Source of the DNA: Fusarium oxysporum f. sp. lycopersici 4287
Taxonomy: Eukaryota > Ascomycota > Sordariomycetes > Hypocreales > Nectriaceae
Direction: 5' to 3'
Length of the DNA: 64,000 nt
Assembly: GCF_000149955.1 (NCBI RefSeq)
Contig: NC_030986.1
Coordinates: forward strand, 4,421,571-4,485,570
A program made the translations under genes and the position numbers. Numbering within the stretch: position 1 is the first letter of the stretch; the number at the start of each line of letters is the position of its first letter. Positions 33,608-45,776 of this stretch are shown piece after piece. A model generated the notes under the pieces. The model worked only from the letters and a program-made list of their open reading frames with translations, ran no database searches and was not told the origin of the DNA.

Positions 33608-34431
33608 ATGGAGGTTGCCAACGGTGGCTCTTCGGCCCAGAGCCAGAATGGCTCATCTGAAAGCAACAGCGGATACAAACTCAAGTTTTGCACTGTATGT
33701 GCTAGCAACAACAATCGGTTCGTAGATGCGTGTCTCATTTCCGACAGCTTTGTGCTAATGTTCATCCTGAAGCTCCATGGAAGCACATTTACGGCTATCC
33801 CAGGCTGACTATCCTGTCATCTCCTTCGGCACTGGTTCTCTCGTCCGCCTGCCTGGGCCCTACCATTACCCAACCTAATGTGTATCACTTTTACAAAACT
33901 TCTTATGACAGTATGTTCAAGGAGCTTGAATCCAAGGATGCTCGGCTGTACAAGAACAACGGCATCCTTAACATGTTGAACCGTAACCGTGGCGTCAAAT
34001 GGGGCCCAGAACGCTGGCAAGACTGGCAAGTTGGTGTACCTCGCCTGCAACATGCTAAGGACCGTGGCAGCGAGGGTACTGAAGGTGGTCTAGTCGATAT
34101 TGTCATCACCTGTGAAGAGCGATGCTGGGATGCTGTTGTCGATGATCTCCTTAACAGGGGTTCACCACTCAACCGACCTGTCCATGTCATCAATGTCGAG
34201 ATCAAGGATAACCACGAAGAGGCCGCCATTGGTGGGCAGGGTATCTTGGATCTTGCGAACTCTCTCAACGCGGCTGCTCGTGAAGAGCGTGACGCTGTTG
34301 GTGCTTCGTCCTTTGACAATGGTTCTGCCTCAAGCAGAGCTTCCTTTGATGAGCGAGTACCTGATATTCTGGCTTCATGGCAGGAAAGGTGGCCCAATCT
34401 GCCAGCGACCTGGACCGTTGCTTGGTTCTAA
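33608..34431 (+). CDS. SSU72: RNA polymerase II CTD phosphatase Ssu72 (frame broken by one extra base)
   Basis: Exons 33608-33717 and 33773-34431; the 55-nt intron has an unusual GTTCGT donor and a TGCTAAT branch. Splicing joins [12 protein letters not shown] to [14 protein letters not shown], the defining Ssu72 active site (Cys31-X5-Arg37-Ser). By family it removes phosphate from Ser5/Ser7 of the Pol II CTD in 3'-end processing. After VRLPGP the frame must shift by one to continue [39 protein letters not shown] and the C-terminus; the extra base is in GGGCCCT at 33855-33861. Total exon length is 3n+1, as expected for one insertion, and would give 255 residues. Ssu72 is essential in yeast, so an assembly error is more likely than a null allele. 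Confidence 0.88.
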
Positions 34432-34740
34432 TCCGCGTAAAACCACAATCATACTACACATCTTGTGATGCGACTGCAATACCACACGACGAAGGCCTCG
34501 GGTGCTGAAGTAATCCAGCATCTCGGTAGGCGGTATACGCAAGTTTGCAAAGATATAGATCTATCCCCGGGATGGACAGTAGGATGAACTTCAGTGGCTT
34601 GGGGGGGAGATTTGCTTCTTGCTTTTAATCGTAGATACCCGAGACCCGGTGCAGTCGGAGTTGAGTTTTTTTGTGACAAGCCATGAGACCGCCAACAACC
34701 CGCTTAGGAAGGGCTTTCGTTGCCTTTTGCATGATGCTCC

Positions 34741-34873
34741 NNNNNNNNNNNNNNNNNNNNNNNNNNNNNNNNNNNNNNNNNNNNNNNNNNNNNNNNNNNN
34801 NNNNNNNNNNNNNNNNNNNNNNNNNNNNNNNNNNNNNNNNNNNNNNNNNNNNNNNNNNNNNNNNNNNNNNNNN
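34741..34873. other. Assembly gap (133 N)
   Basis: Run of N. Frames that appear to cross it are meaningless. Confidence 0.99.
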
Positions 34874-35288
34874 CTAAAGGGCTCCAGCCCCTTCACATGT
34901 CACTATTATCACAAAATCCCATGCGCAGCTGAATATGGATAATACCCTCATCACGGTTCACCCAACCTTCCCATTGCCCGGCCATTCCGTTACTATCCCC
35001 GAAGGAGTTTCGCGATCAAGGAGATCCTGTACGGTTGCTTGAGGGACCCCCACAGTGTATTAGGCGATACCTTTCATAGGCAGATAAGAAGCGTCGATCA
35101 CAAACCGGCTTCAAAATTATATGAAGATTGTCCAGACTGCATGGATAGTGAGCGTTTCAGGGAAGACTGATCAAGATTGATCTCGTTCAAATCGGAAAAG
35201 GGTTTGAACTCGATCACACAACAGATGGCGCTGGCGATCATTTTAGCACAGCTACTTGTAGTTATGTACAATTCATGTAAAGCGGCCA

Positions 35289-35403
35289 AGGGGAGGCAAG
35301 AAAACTTCAGACCTCTATCCTAAGTGATAAAAAGACTTAGGCCTTAAATTAGATATTTTTGGCACCTTGATTTCACGTCCGAAGTTTTCTTGCTTCCCAG
35401 GGG
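35289..35403. mobile_element. MITE-like element, copy C (best-preserved TIRs)
   Basis: About 115 bp. Left end AGGGGAGGCAAGAAAACTTC; right end GAAGTTTTCTTGCTTCCCAG followed by GGG, whose complement reads CCCCTGGGAAGCAAGAAAAC and then TTC. Fourteen terminal-proximal bases (GCAAGAAAACTTC and neighbours) are exact. Interior CCTAAGTGATAAAAAGACTT matches copies A and F. Confidence 0.82.
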
Positions 35404-35765
35404 CGACATTTGTAACTGGTATAGCGATGCTGATGTGTTGACTCTCCAATGACGAATATGCCATGATGAGTCCTAAGGAGGCAGCTTGCATGACGGGTCA
35501 ATGGCTGTCATTCAGTAGCATGGAAGTCCTTGTTATAGGCTCAGGGGTATTCAAGAGGCAACCAGTCGATATGGACCTCGTCTTATTATTCGAAGCCGCG
35601 TAATGGGAACGAACAGTACGGGAATCTAAATTAGTGCGGACGCCACAGCTTTGTTTGGTGGATCGTTATCTCAGGAGTTTGGGTGGTGTGAACGACGATT
35701 CATCAGTTGATAGCTGTTAATCCATACACCTGAATGGTTTTAGACCTGCAAATACCAAGATTTTA

Positions 35766-35930
35766 CCATAGGGTATGGGAAGAAAACCTCTGATGTAAAT
35801 CAAGTGCAAAAAAGAACTAATTCAAGGGCTACTATATTTTTCCTAAATCTACCTAAATTCTTTTGGCATTATGATATGAGCCTGGAGTTTTCTTGCCCCC
35901 CCCCCCCCCCCGCCCTACCCCCCTGGGTAA
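35766..35930. mobile_element. MITE-like element, copy D (degenerate, ends in a C run)
   Basis: Left GGTATGGGAAGAAAACCTC, right GGAGTTTTCTTGCCCCC, in inverse orientation to each other, with a CCTAAATCTACCTAAATTC interior. The right end runs into 16 C that may be partly a sequencing artefact. Confidence 0.55.
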
Positions 35931-36178
35931 GTTTTGGAAGCCTCTCGGATGCTCTTATCCTTGCTTGTAACTTGGAAGAAGCATTCGTTTGCCGCTTTAT
36001 ATGCAATTGAATCCTACTCGCCCATCCGCGGGGAGCTCGACTGGTGACCCGCGGAGCCCGCATCCTTCAGAAACCAGATAAAACAAAGCGAAAAACCAAT
36101 TGCCGTGATACTCGTGAATGAAATAGAGTTCGAAAATAATAGCGATTTCATGGCACTTTGAGCAGCATATACGTTAAA

Positions 36179-37747
36179 ATGGCACTACGAGAAGAGCCTA
36201 AGGTTATTCGACCAATGAGTAACTTGTATGGACCCTTTCAACTCCTATCAGCTGGACCAAATCTAACTATAAAGCAGAGAGCTGTACCACTCAGCCTTAC
36301 ACACTTTGCGTCATAGCTGTGGGTACCGCAGTGGTCTGTCGTTATAGCCTCCCAAGTCATCTCATTGGCGGCTCATTTGAGACTATTCGAAATGCCTTCC
36401 ATCGGGCTATGGCACTTACAGTAGTTGAACACCCCATGCTGCAAGTGGGTATCCTTAAACGAGAACTCAGCTGTACCTTCATGGATTGAGCTGGAAAATG
36501 TCGATCTTGGTCTACATATTAGCTGGCAAGAGATCAAAGCTTCTGATGACTATGAGAGTTCCTTGAAGCATGAGATTCGGAGCCAGCTCGATACTTGGTT
36601 TATAGATGTCGAAACAAAGCCAGGATGGAGGGCCTCTATCCTATGGCCAGAAGGTAACATCCAGTCATTGGATGTTATTTTCTGCTGGAACCATACCAAC
36701 TTCGATGGTGTAGGGGGCAAGATCCTGCACCAGACCTTGTTACGCAACCTCAATGACTCGAAGACTGATCATGAACCTGATTTGGAAGGAAACGTCCTTC
36801 ATCTTCGTAGTACTGCAGACAGGTTTCCCCCTCCTCCAGAGGCGCTCATCAAAATCCAGATTTCTTGGGGCTTTGCTTTGTCGACAATCTGGAAAGAACT
36901 CAGGCCTCCAATTCTTGTGTCAAACGATCCAACCCAGGCCAATTGGGCCCCTATTCGCCAGGAGCCCTACCAAACCGAGTTCAGAACGTTCTCGATTGAG
37001 GATGCAATGCTGAAGAAGGTACTGAGCAAATGCCGAGCACATAGTACTACCATTACAGGCCTTTTGCATGCCCTGCCGCTGGTATCGCTTGCCCTGCAAT
37101 TAGATGAGGGCAAGAAGCATCACAAACAAGAGGCAAAGTCGATGTTTGCTATCAGCGCATTGGATACACGTCGCTTCATCCCCACCAATTCTGAGGCATA
37201 CCCTTGGCACGTTCCTAGTACGACCATGGACAACCAGATGACACTTGTTAGCCACATGTTTGGTGAGAACCTAGTCGCAGAAATCCGCTCTAAAGCCAAA
37301 GGAATACCGACACAATCACATGCCATGACTCAACTCGAGAATTTTGTCTGGGCAGCTGCTGTGCAAGCTAGAGAGGATATCCAGAACAAACTCGACAAGG
37401 GCATGGAAAATGACCCTTCAGGCTTGATGAACTTCGTCAAAGACTGGCGTGTTCAAAAGAAGCAGCAGCTCAAGAAGCCCCGAGTAGGTGCCTGGGGTGT
37501 ATCCAATTTAGGAACACTCGATGGGGCCATTGAAGGCTCAGGCTGGAAGATCGAGAGAGCTGTGTTTCAGCTGAGCTGTGAACTCACTTCGCCTGTGTTC
37601 CATATCAGCTCGATTAGCGTTAAGGGTAAAGAGATGTGCGTTGATGTCAGTTGGCAACAGGGTATCATCGATGCTGAGATTGGAGACACACTCGCGTCCG
37701 ATATGGAGGCCTGGATAAGGTTCCTTGGCGCCGGGGGAGAGGAATGA
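36179..37747 (+). CDS. Alcohol acetyltransferase / condensation-fold acyltransferase (frame broken twice)
   Basis: The frame begins at ATG 36179 (MALREEPKVIRPMSN). A 52-nt intron (36226-36277, GTATGG donor, TCTAAC branch) leads to LELYHSALHTL; then VIAVGTAVVCRYSLPSHLIG and HPMLQVGIL lie one frame over; the remaining 440 codons (LNENSAVPSWIELENVDLG onward) lie one further. Total exon length is 3n+2, matching two single-base insertions near 36309 (TTTGCGTC) and at AAA 36457-36459; the intended protein would be about 504 residues. The catalytic HxxxD motif is present as HTNFDGVGG, with a later SNLGTLDG region typical of the fold. By family it transfers acetyl from acetyl-CoA to alcohols or similar acceptors. 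It is either a young pseudogene or, given errors nearby, bad sequence. Confidence 0.75.
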
Positions 37748-39682
37748 TGAAGGACCTCAGCCGAAAAACTGAAGACATTGATTGATTGAATCAGGGGGTC
37801 AAAAACAATTAGGTCAAGAGCCCTCTAAGTTTATCCTCAACTTATCCTAAACTTGTCCTAAGGTATCCTAAACCAATCCAAGGCTGTGTAAACAATTTTG
37901 TAGCCTAGGATCAAGTTGTGTGGCCTCCTCTGTGGGAGAGATAGGAGACGAGGAACGCAGGTTGGAATGTTTGAGGGCGTCATGAATGACATGACAGAGA
38001 AATGAGGTCAAGTAGTGACCAAGTCAAGTTATGTTATGCTTCTATTTAGTATGCCGTAATGTCTAAGACATTCATAATAGTACAAATTGGTTGGTCACAG
38101 ATCAGAATCTCTCAGTCCCTTGATCGATCAACTATACGGAGTAAAATGGGATTTTACTATTATATTTCCACTTATAATATCTTATCCTATTTATGATTCT
38201 TATGATATTGTGTTGTCCATTATCAACTTATTCCGGCTTGTAGGTCCGGGTGGCTGTACAAGTACCTTGCCTAGCCGCGCACCAAGCACGTGCCGACTTT
38301 ACCAAGACCCGCCTATCCCCAGCGCCTCGCTCGGCAACCCGCTAAGCTTTGAACGCCTGACCAGGATCATTCGTCAAATCAGAGCTCGCAAGAAAGAGTC
38401 GCTTTTGCTGGTTCAGGGGCAGGGGGCCCTGGGGCGGTTGACGGGTGCATTGACTGGAGCTCTTTAGCAAAGCGCAGTGTGCTCAGTGGACCGGACCTTG
38501 AATAAGGTGCCCAGGCTTAAGCTCAGGTTGCATCGAGATTGGTTGTTCTGCTTATTTCCCGTCCGTCCCCTTGCATGGGGTCATATCATTCCATCTGGTG
38601 CTTTACACTTGAGCGGCAGATGCGAGAAGCCAATTCGATGTCTCGATATCAACCAAGCCAAAGTGGTAGCTGGAAGATCAAAGTTGGCCCAACTACTATC
38701 AACTATTGTTCGATAAACCAATTCCGAACAATGCCTTATCCAGTCTTGGTGGACTCAAGAAATTAACACTCCGTCTTGAACGATTTAATAAATTGCCAGA
38801 CCGGGGCACCCGGACATTCTGGATTCTCACCCCAGAAGACAAAGACCGAGAACTCATTTCCCGTAAAGATCTCACTCACTGTGCTATATCTGTGTGATGT
38901 CCACTCGTTCGCCTCGGATTGTCCACCCAAAACTTGGGGCACCTTGACTTTTACTGCACAGTACGTACGCTATTTTCTAGAACAAGTTAAGCTGAGTGAG
39001 GTCAGGTCCAGTTGATGATGATGGTGGAGTTGTCCCCTGAACATCCATCCAACCACGCCCGATCCGGTCTAAACCCAACTTGACTTGAACCCCCTTTTGG
39101 ATCCATGGAATTGGGGTCGGTCAGGGTCAGTTGATGAATTCACTTGAGTTGATTGACTTGAGTCGATCGTTGGTTGATCTGCATTGCATTCTTTCTTTCT
39201 TTGTCCTTCTTCTTTGATTGTCCTTGATTCATTCTCTTTCATCCAACTAATCCATCATTTATACCAAAAAGGAAGAAGCAAATAGACAAGGATTGGCAAG
39301 AAGTACCTTGCTTTCCCCTGCTCTTCGACTCGTATCATTTCTTTCAATTCACCGTATCTTGACTTCCATCTCCCAAATATCACCACCCCATCATTCATTC
39401 CTGCCATTGAGCCACACTCCAAACCGTCCGCTTTTCGTCGCTTCCGGCCACCTGCTGAAGCTTGGCGCTTCTATCGCCCGTCACCCCTGAAAGGTAGCCA
39501 AAGTTGTGGGGGAACCTTGGTAAAAGATTCCAACCATCAGGTACAGGTAGCCTGCAGCCTGCATTCATTTCGACCCTGTCCCCGTGTGGCGTCCATATGA
39601 GACAGGCGGCTGGTGCTGTTCCAGTTCCATCTCCCTCCAGCATCATCTCAGTTTCGCATTTCTGTCATTTTTTCCCTCCATC
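37748..39682. other. Intergenic region and SPA2 leader
   Basis: No gene recognised. CCTAAG-rich repeats at 37820-37880. The 39180-39670 stretch is strongly pyrimidine-rich and is probably the SPA2 promoter and leader. Confidence 0.55.
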
Positions 39683-42550
39683 ATGAGCATCAGCCTGGGA
39701 CGCAATGCGCCGTTGTCCCCGATCTCTCTAGGCGGTAGCGAGTTTTCTGTCTCGAAGTATCAAGGTCCCGAAGACGGCCCCTATCCCAACGGTCGCTCCA
39801 ATCTCGCATCGCCCCCGAATTCGGGTGGCTCCAACAGCACCATGAGTATCAACGGTTTCCCGAGCGCTCCTATCAACGGCCCAGGACCTGGACCCGGGCC
39901 CGGGCCTGGCCCTAGAAGCACTGGAGGTCCCTCGCCGCCTGCTTCAATTGCTCGGTCGAGTAACGGCACCCAGCTCTATGCTCGCAGCGAAAGTGGTCGT
40001 AACAGCGTCCGCGCGATCTCGACGAGTCCGTCCTCAGCGAGCACTATGTTGCTCTGCGCGCTTTTCTCAATACCCGCGACCCAAATCACAAGCAGCAGCC
40101 CAATAAAGCCCGCGACAAGCTTTTGCGCCTTTCCTCGGTTCAATTTTATGAGCTGAGTACCGATGTTTTCGACGAATTGATAAGACGACAGGCCACTGCC
40201 AGGGCTCCGCCGAATGCTCCAAATGGTCCTCCTTCCTTTCTGCTGCCCGAGAAGAACTTTCACCCAAAGCGAAACCAGGCTCGCCAAAGGCTATCGTCTC
40301 TTGGCCCACCACGATTCCGAGATCTAGCCGCCGATGTCTATCACGAATTAGAACGAAGATTCCCTCGATTTGTAGGAGCCGATCTCGCCCGTACTGGAAG
40401 CCCCATGTCAATCAGGGGACCGGGTACTCCAATTAATGGTAATGGCTTTCCCCCTCGAGGTCAAAGCCGCATGAGGAGACCCTCTGATGCACCATCTATG
40501 AGAGGTCCTGGACCGACAGATGCTTACGGTATGCCAGCATCACCAGGTGCCCAGAATGGCGATTACGGACGCCCAACCCCGAAACAGCTCAATCAGAATA
40601 ACACGATCGTTCCGAATAAAAGTATAATGCTCGAAGAAGACGACGAAGGTGAAGGATTCACAGAACCGGACCCGAACCGTGAGAGCAAACGGAGTGCTGG
40701 AAGCGGTGTGACTTCGGAGGTTTGTGCCGCAACATTTTGGGAAGAACAAGACTCCTAACATATCACAGGCCGATAAGAAGCTCATCGAGGACTATCAAAA
40801 TCAGGTACGAGAACTACGTGAGAAACTGGACAGCATGGAAGATGCTATGAGGAAGAAGGAAGACGAGATGAACAGTGCGCTGGATCAGGAACGTTCTCGA
40901 TCTGCTACTACCAACCAGGAGAAACAGGAGTGGAATGACCTGAGACTCAACCTTGAGAACAAGCTAGCTGAGGCGCAAAACTTGAACGACTCCATGAAGC
41001 AAGAACTGCAACGCGTACGAGAGGATCACGATATTGAAATACAAAGACTTAGGGACGACGTGGCCGCAGCACATGAATCAGCACGTAGCACTGGACCTGT
41101 TGCATCAGATTCAGACCTTCAGCGGGAAAATGATGAGCTTCGACAGGAACTCCGAGAACAACAGCAGGTCACAGAAGAGGTTCGAAAAGAGGCACAGGAA
41201 TTCTTGCTTGAGATGCGCCAACTTTCCCAACAGAGTGGCTCAACACATGAACGACACGCAGAGCTGGAACAGACAATTGAGAGACTCGAGCGCGAGGTTC
41301 ACGAATGGAAGAACCGATACGCGGGCGCAAAAACGCAATTGCGACATATGCGCGCATCTTCCGCTGGTCCTGGAATTGAACATGATGCAGCAAAGCATGT
41401 CCGGGAAAAGGGATTCATGGATGACCGTGGGCTTGTTAAAGATGTTCACGTCACCAAGTTTCAAATCGCCATTGACGAACTACTGCAAAAAGCACGAACT
41501 GAAGACCCAGAAAAGGTTATCGACGCAATGAAGCAAGTTGTTGTCAGCGTCCGCCGCATTACCAAGGACATCGAGGTCCCACAGAATAATGATGAAGACT
41601 TCGCACAGCAACAGGCCAAGATCAGATCCAAGGTATCTTCTACCGCAAACAACCTCATCACAGCCTCCAAGAACTTTGCCCATAGCGCTGGAATGTCCCC
41701 CGTATCACTGCTCGATACAGCAGCGTCACACTTGGCTGCGGCCATCGTGGAGCTTCTTGGCCTGGTCAAAATTCGGACAACTCCCGCTGAAGAATTGGAT
41801 GATGACGATGGAACTGTAACTCCTGCGGATTCCAGTGGACTCTTTTCTCCTGTAGCTACTGAGCATCCTTCGACTACTCAAGGCGGACTCCCTCCTCCAC
41901 CGCCCTTCCAGGGTCTTGGTGGTATGCGAGGAAGCATTGACTCTTCGGCATATAGTCCTTTAGGCTCACCTCGCCAATCCGCGGAGCCATATTCTGGAAG
42001 GCCCATGTCCAAAGCGAGCGCAGTACCAATCGGGCTCGGGCATTCCAACGCGAACAACCAAGCCAATGGGCAAGGATCGCATCAGCTGGATCCCCGAGCC
42101 GCCGAAGACCTCAAAGTCAGTTACCCTTCGACGCTAGATCATCGACATCACTAACCAGCTATTCAGCTCTACCTTGAAGATCAGAATGCCCTCCTTTCAA
42201 CCGACATCCAGCAGCTTGTGAACACCATCCGGGGTGATGCTGAGATGCGACAGATCACTGGCGAGATTGGCTCTATCAACGCCGTTGTTAGCAACATCAT
42301 CTCAGAAACACAAGCCTACGGCCTAGGCGAAATGGCAGCCCCGTTGGCAAACTGTAGAGCACGACTACTAGAGGCTGCTGACCAAGGCCAGGATATGGCC
42401 AACATTGGCATGGACACCAACTCTCACGAATGGCGCATGTGGGTACAAACCTTGCCACCCATCGCGTTTGGGCTGGCGCGTGAGGCCAAGGAGTTGGCTC
42501 AACAAGCCGACGATATGGCCAGACCCGGACGACCTGATGACTTTTCGTAA
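39683..42550 (+). CDS. SPA2: Polarisome scaffold Spa2 (frame broken twice)
   Basis: Two exons, 39683-42115 and 42167-42550 (51-nt intron with CTAAC branch). The start is MSISLGRNAPLSPISLG. A Pro/Gly-rich segment (GPGPGPGPGPG) precedes the two Spa2-homology repeats: EHYVALRAFLNTRDPN with KLLRLSSVQFYELSTDVFDE, and RQRLSSLGPPRFRDLAADVY. A long coiled coil follows (from ADKKLIEDYQNQVRELREKL), and then the conserved helical C-terminus (KFQIAIDELLQKART ... LYLEDQNALLSTDIQQLVNT). By family it organises actin and MAPK signalling at hyphal tips. Two breaks occur: GC excess in CGCGCG at about 40010-40015, between RNSVR and DLDESVL, and an extra G at about 40720 before FVPQHFGKNKTPN. Together they add three bases, so the final length stays a multiple of three (about 937 residues once corrected). 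Two independent errors in a conserved gene point to sequence quality. Confidence 0.9.
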
Positions 42551-43215
42551 TTACCTTTCACTTCATTTCTAAAAATCCGGACTTTGCCTTTGCAACCGGA
42601 AAACGCTTTATACCCCCTGAACGCCAGTTTTAACGCTGTATTAGCTATTTGATGCTGTCCTAGTTTTTCGTCTTGGATTGGTCGATGATATCGGGACAAC
42701 GTTGAACGTTTCTCGACAATGAGCGGGTTGAGATGAAAAGGGACATTTAGTTGGGTAATGCTGCACGTGGAAAGCATGGGAACGGCGTTAGGATTGCTGT
42801 TGGTAATGCATTGTGCAGACAGACATAGGCCCTGGATTGAGTATATATATATATATATAAGTGTGCCGAGTACCAAGAGGAGGATCAAACATGGCTTTGA
42901 TATTTGTTCAAAGCGAGTTAGATGACGTCCTCCAGTTCAGACAAGACTATACGATGGACGATGATAATAGAGATAGACGAGAAATGGAATGTTATCGACT
43001 ATCTATGATATACTTGAGTGTGGTCTTGTGTTCTAGAGACAATCTCAGCTCTCTCTGCCTACTCATGAATATGCTCCGGTTATACGAAACTTTTCTAACA
43101 TCACCCTAAAAACCAGGGGTACTCTTGCAAGTTCAACCATAAGTCTAAGTCTAGGTTTAGAGATAGATCAGAGAAGCGTTGATAGGGGAGTGTGTATATT
43201 ATGCGACCATTAGTC

Positions 43216-43264
<49 letters not shown>

Positions 43265-43344
43265 AGAGGGATGGTAATTCTTATGAGGCAGAACCATTCT
43301 CCATCTGTGTTGTTACATGTTCCCGACCAAGACGTCTCGAGTTA
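42551..43344. other. Intergenic region between convergent 3' ends, with a TA microsatellite and T46 run
   Basis: No gene. A (TA)n run lies at about 42843-42859; 46 consecutive T lie at 43218-43263, listed separately. Confidence 0.65.
43218..43263 (-). repeat. 46-nt T run (A run in the sense of the UGT gene)
   Basis: An uninterrupted T46 81 bp beyond the stop codon of the minus-strand glycosyltransferase. In that gene's sense it is a poly(A). It may be a slippage-prone tract, a retroposed end, or a transcript-derived read merged in the assembly. Confidence 0.85.
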
Positions 43345-45052
43345 TCATGCTCTTCGACTATCAAACATTTCCCTCGCAAAGCCTCTACTAATTCTCATAG
43401 AGCGTGTCAGTATGACGGGTAATTTCTTCCAGCCATTTGTTACAAACCACCAACTTGCCACACCGCCAGCTGCAAGACCAGTGAGGCTGATGAACCACAT
43501 GTCCCAATTTCTCGCCTTCCATATCGGCATACGCATATCCGCTGTCTGTAGATGCATCGGTCGCAACTCAACCCCATTCTTGAATCGAAGTTCTTGATCT
43601 ATCATTACTTCCTCGATAAGATCAGTTGCAAGGTGTTTGCGTTTAGAGTTGAGGGTTGCTATTCCTTGCATACGACGCACGTTCATGGCAAAGGAGCCAT
43701 CTTTGTCAGCTATGATGCTTGCAATGGCGGAGGAGATGGAGGATGGTGTGAGGTAGGATTTATCCAGAGATATGCCCACACCGGCGGCTTTTAGTCTGGC
43801 ACTGTTGCAGAGCTGGTCGAAGAAGTATCCTATAGCGAGGACTGGTGTTCCATGGAAGAGAGTTTCGTTGGCACTGGAGCCGCCCCCGTGAGTGAGAAAG
43901 AGGACTGTATTAGGGTGTGCTAGGATAGCGCGCTGCGGTGCAAAGATGGGAAGCCGAAAACGCGGGTGGGAATCGTTCAGAAGATCAGTAATGGATATGC
44001 TCGAACCATCAGACAGATTATAAGACTTGAAGGTGTCGAAATTGGCGCGAGGCTTTTGGGGAATAGACCATATGACTCCATTGATCGAGTCATCGTCGAG
44101 AGCTTGGATGAATCCAAGGAGATACTTTTCAAGTTCTTCACACGGAAGGTAACATGTGTCCCCAGGCACACGTAGATGGTCCTATCATGGCTACTTAGAA
44201 ACTGAGTCAAGTCTTCGTCCAATGGAAGGTATTCGTCGCTCAGGATAGGTCCAACAGGTGCCATAAGAGGCGGCAATTCCTTCGGCGCTTCAAGGCCCCA
44301 GAAGGAGTTGACAAGAACAAGATAATCAGGCTTGGAGAGAAGAGAGTGTCTATAGTTGACGCCAGCATCAACACGCATTCGTTTCGTCCATATTAACCAG
44401 GGGATGATAGTAGGAAGCGCCGCAAGAACCACAAATTCGTTCCAGAAACGTGATGATAGAGAAGCATGTTCCGAAGTCAACGCACCATCGGCTTGGAATC
44501 CAGGTTGTCCCGGATGATAACTGACAGGAGCCATGGCATAAGGCATTTGAGGCCAGACGCTCGCTAGTTGGATATTGAACTGCGTGAGCATATCCCTCGC
44601 AGCGCTATCAGCGAAGAAGTCTGCAACGATAAAATCAGGCCTCGTAGAACCATCTTCACATAACGATCGAAGAGATTTGTAAGTATCTGTCCAAAAGTTG
44701 TCAAAAAAGTATTTCGACTTCATCATGGGACCGAAGCCGTGCTCATGACGCCAAAGACGCATTGTCTCGTAGTGCAGATCCAAGTCATCTTCTGAAGCAG
44801 CGGGGCCAACCGTGTAAACAGTTTTTATGAAGGGATAATTAATTGTCCAATCTTCCTGGCCTGCGCAGGTAGCGAATTGGACATCATGGCCTCGAGAGGC
44901 GAGAACAGCGCCTATCTCAAGAACGGGAGCTATTGTTATGTTAATGTGGCTTCGGCGGCTACAGGGGGGTCTGGAGAGGTACCTGCATGAGTGAAACCTC
45001 CTGTTGTGACAAGCAGAAGAACCCTTCTGCGGAATTCATGGCTTTCAGCCAT
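43345..45052 (-). CDS. UDP-glycosyltransferase, GT1 family (frame broken by one missing base)
   Basis: Exons on the minus strand 45052-44983 and 44929-43345 (53-nt intron). The start MAESHEFRRRVLLLVTTGGF has the usual GT1 first strand and loop (TTGGFTHAAPVLEIGAVLAS). The C-terminal nucleotide-sugar domain shows FAPQRAILAHPNTVLFLTHG, then GGSSANETLFHGTPVLAIGY, the donor-binding signature. It ends with a membrane-anchor-like segment (FISLTGLAAGGVASWWFV). After IYVCLGTHVTF the frame must move to PCEELEKYLLGFIQALDD; a single C is missing in the run at about 44144-44146. Exon length is 3n+2, consistent with one deletion (about 551 residues if restored). It would glycosylate a sterol, lipid or small molecule; the acceptor is unknown. 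Confidence 0.86.
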
Positions 45053-45776
45053 TGTGTTTAAGCTTACTAGTTTAAATTGGAATGTGTGTTGTGGAATTCA
45101 GTTGGGTAGGTCTGTATCGACCTATGTATGACGCTTAGTTTAATGCATCCACGTCCAAGTAGAAGCCTAGTTCGGCGTAGGGCTGAAGTCCGAGACCCGG
45201 CAGTTGCTGGGTTAATTAAATGGCCATGATTTCATTCTACATCTAACTTCTAAGGAGCATTTAGGTGATATTGCTACTTATTATGTGGGTTTATTCTCTA
45301 ATCTAGCTATGTTTTTCGAGTTGTCCTTCTGAGATACATGTTAATTTCCCCCACTCTCTGTTCCGTTCGTCTGGATCGGTCGATATCATTATGTACTTCG
45401 ATGCAGCTGCTCATCAACCTACCTAAGTACCTTAGGTAACCAACCTCATGAGGACCCTATCTATTTCTTGCAAGATTGATATTTGTTATATTGTTTCCTT
45501 TGGGTAGTTATTGATCCTCCGATCAGCTACAAAGAGCCCAGCTTGCGGTATCGTAGTTGACTTGGGGTTTCGCATAACGGATGATTGCTGCGAGAACTAG
45601 GACATAGCACTAAAAGGAATAGTATGAGACAGTGAAATTACATAAAAATGAATACTCAATGCAAGACCAGAAGATTTTGGCAAGTAAGGGGTGCTAGATA
45701 TGAATAAGGGGGGGAACGGCTACCAACTACCTAAGTAGTAAAGAGTTCAGTTCAGTTGAACAAGCCCTATTGATAC

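Larger units (their letters stand above)
34432..36178. other. Intergenic region with assembly gap and two MITE-like copies
   Basis: No gene seen. It contains N at 34741-34873, MITE copies at 35289-35403 and about 35766-35930, and a 16-C run at 35896-35911. Confidence 0.6.

Noticed and set aside
34591..34942. Open frames crossing the N gap
   Set aside because: Unknown bases make them unreadable.
42499..42888. 129-codon minus-strand frame after SPA2
   Set aside because: Overlaps the SPA2 C-terminus and a TA microsatellite; no exon logic or domain.
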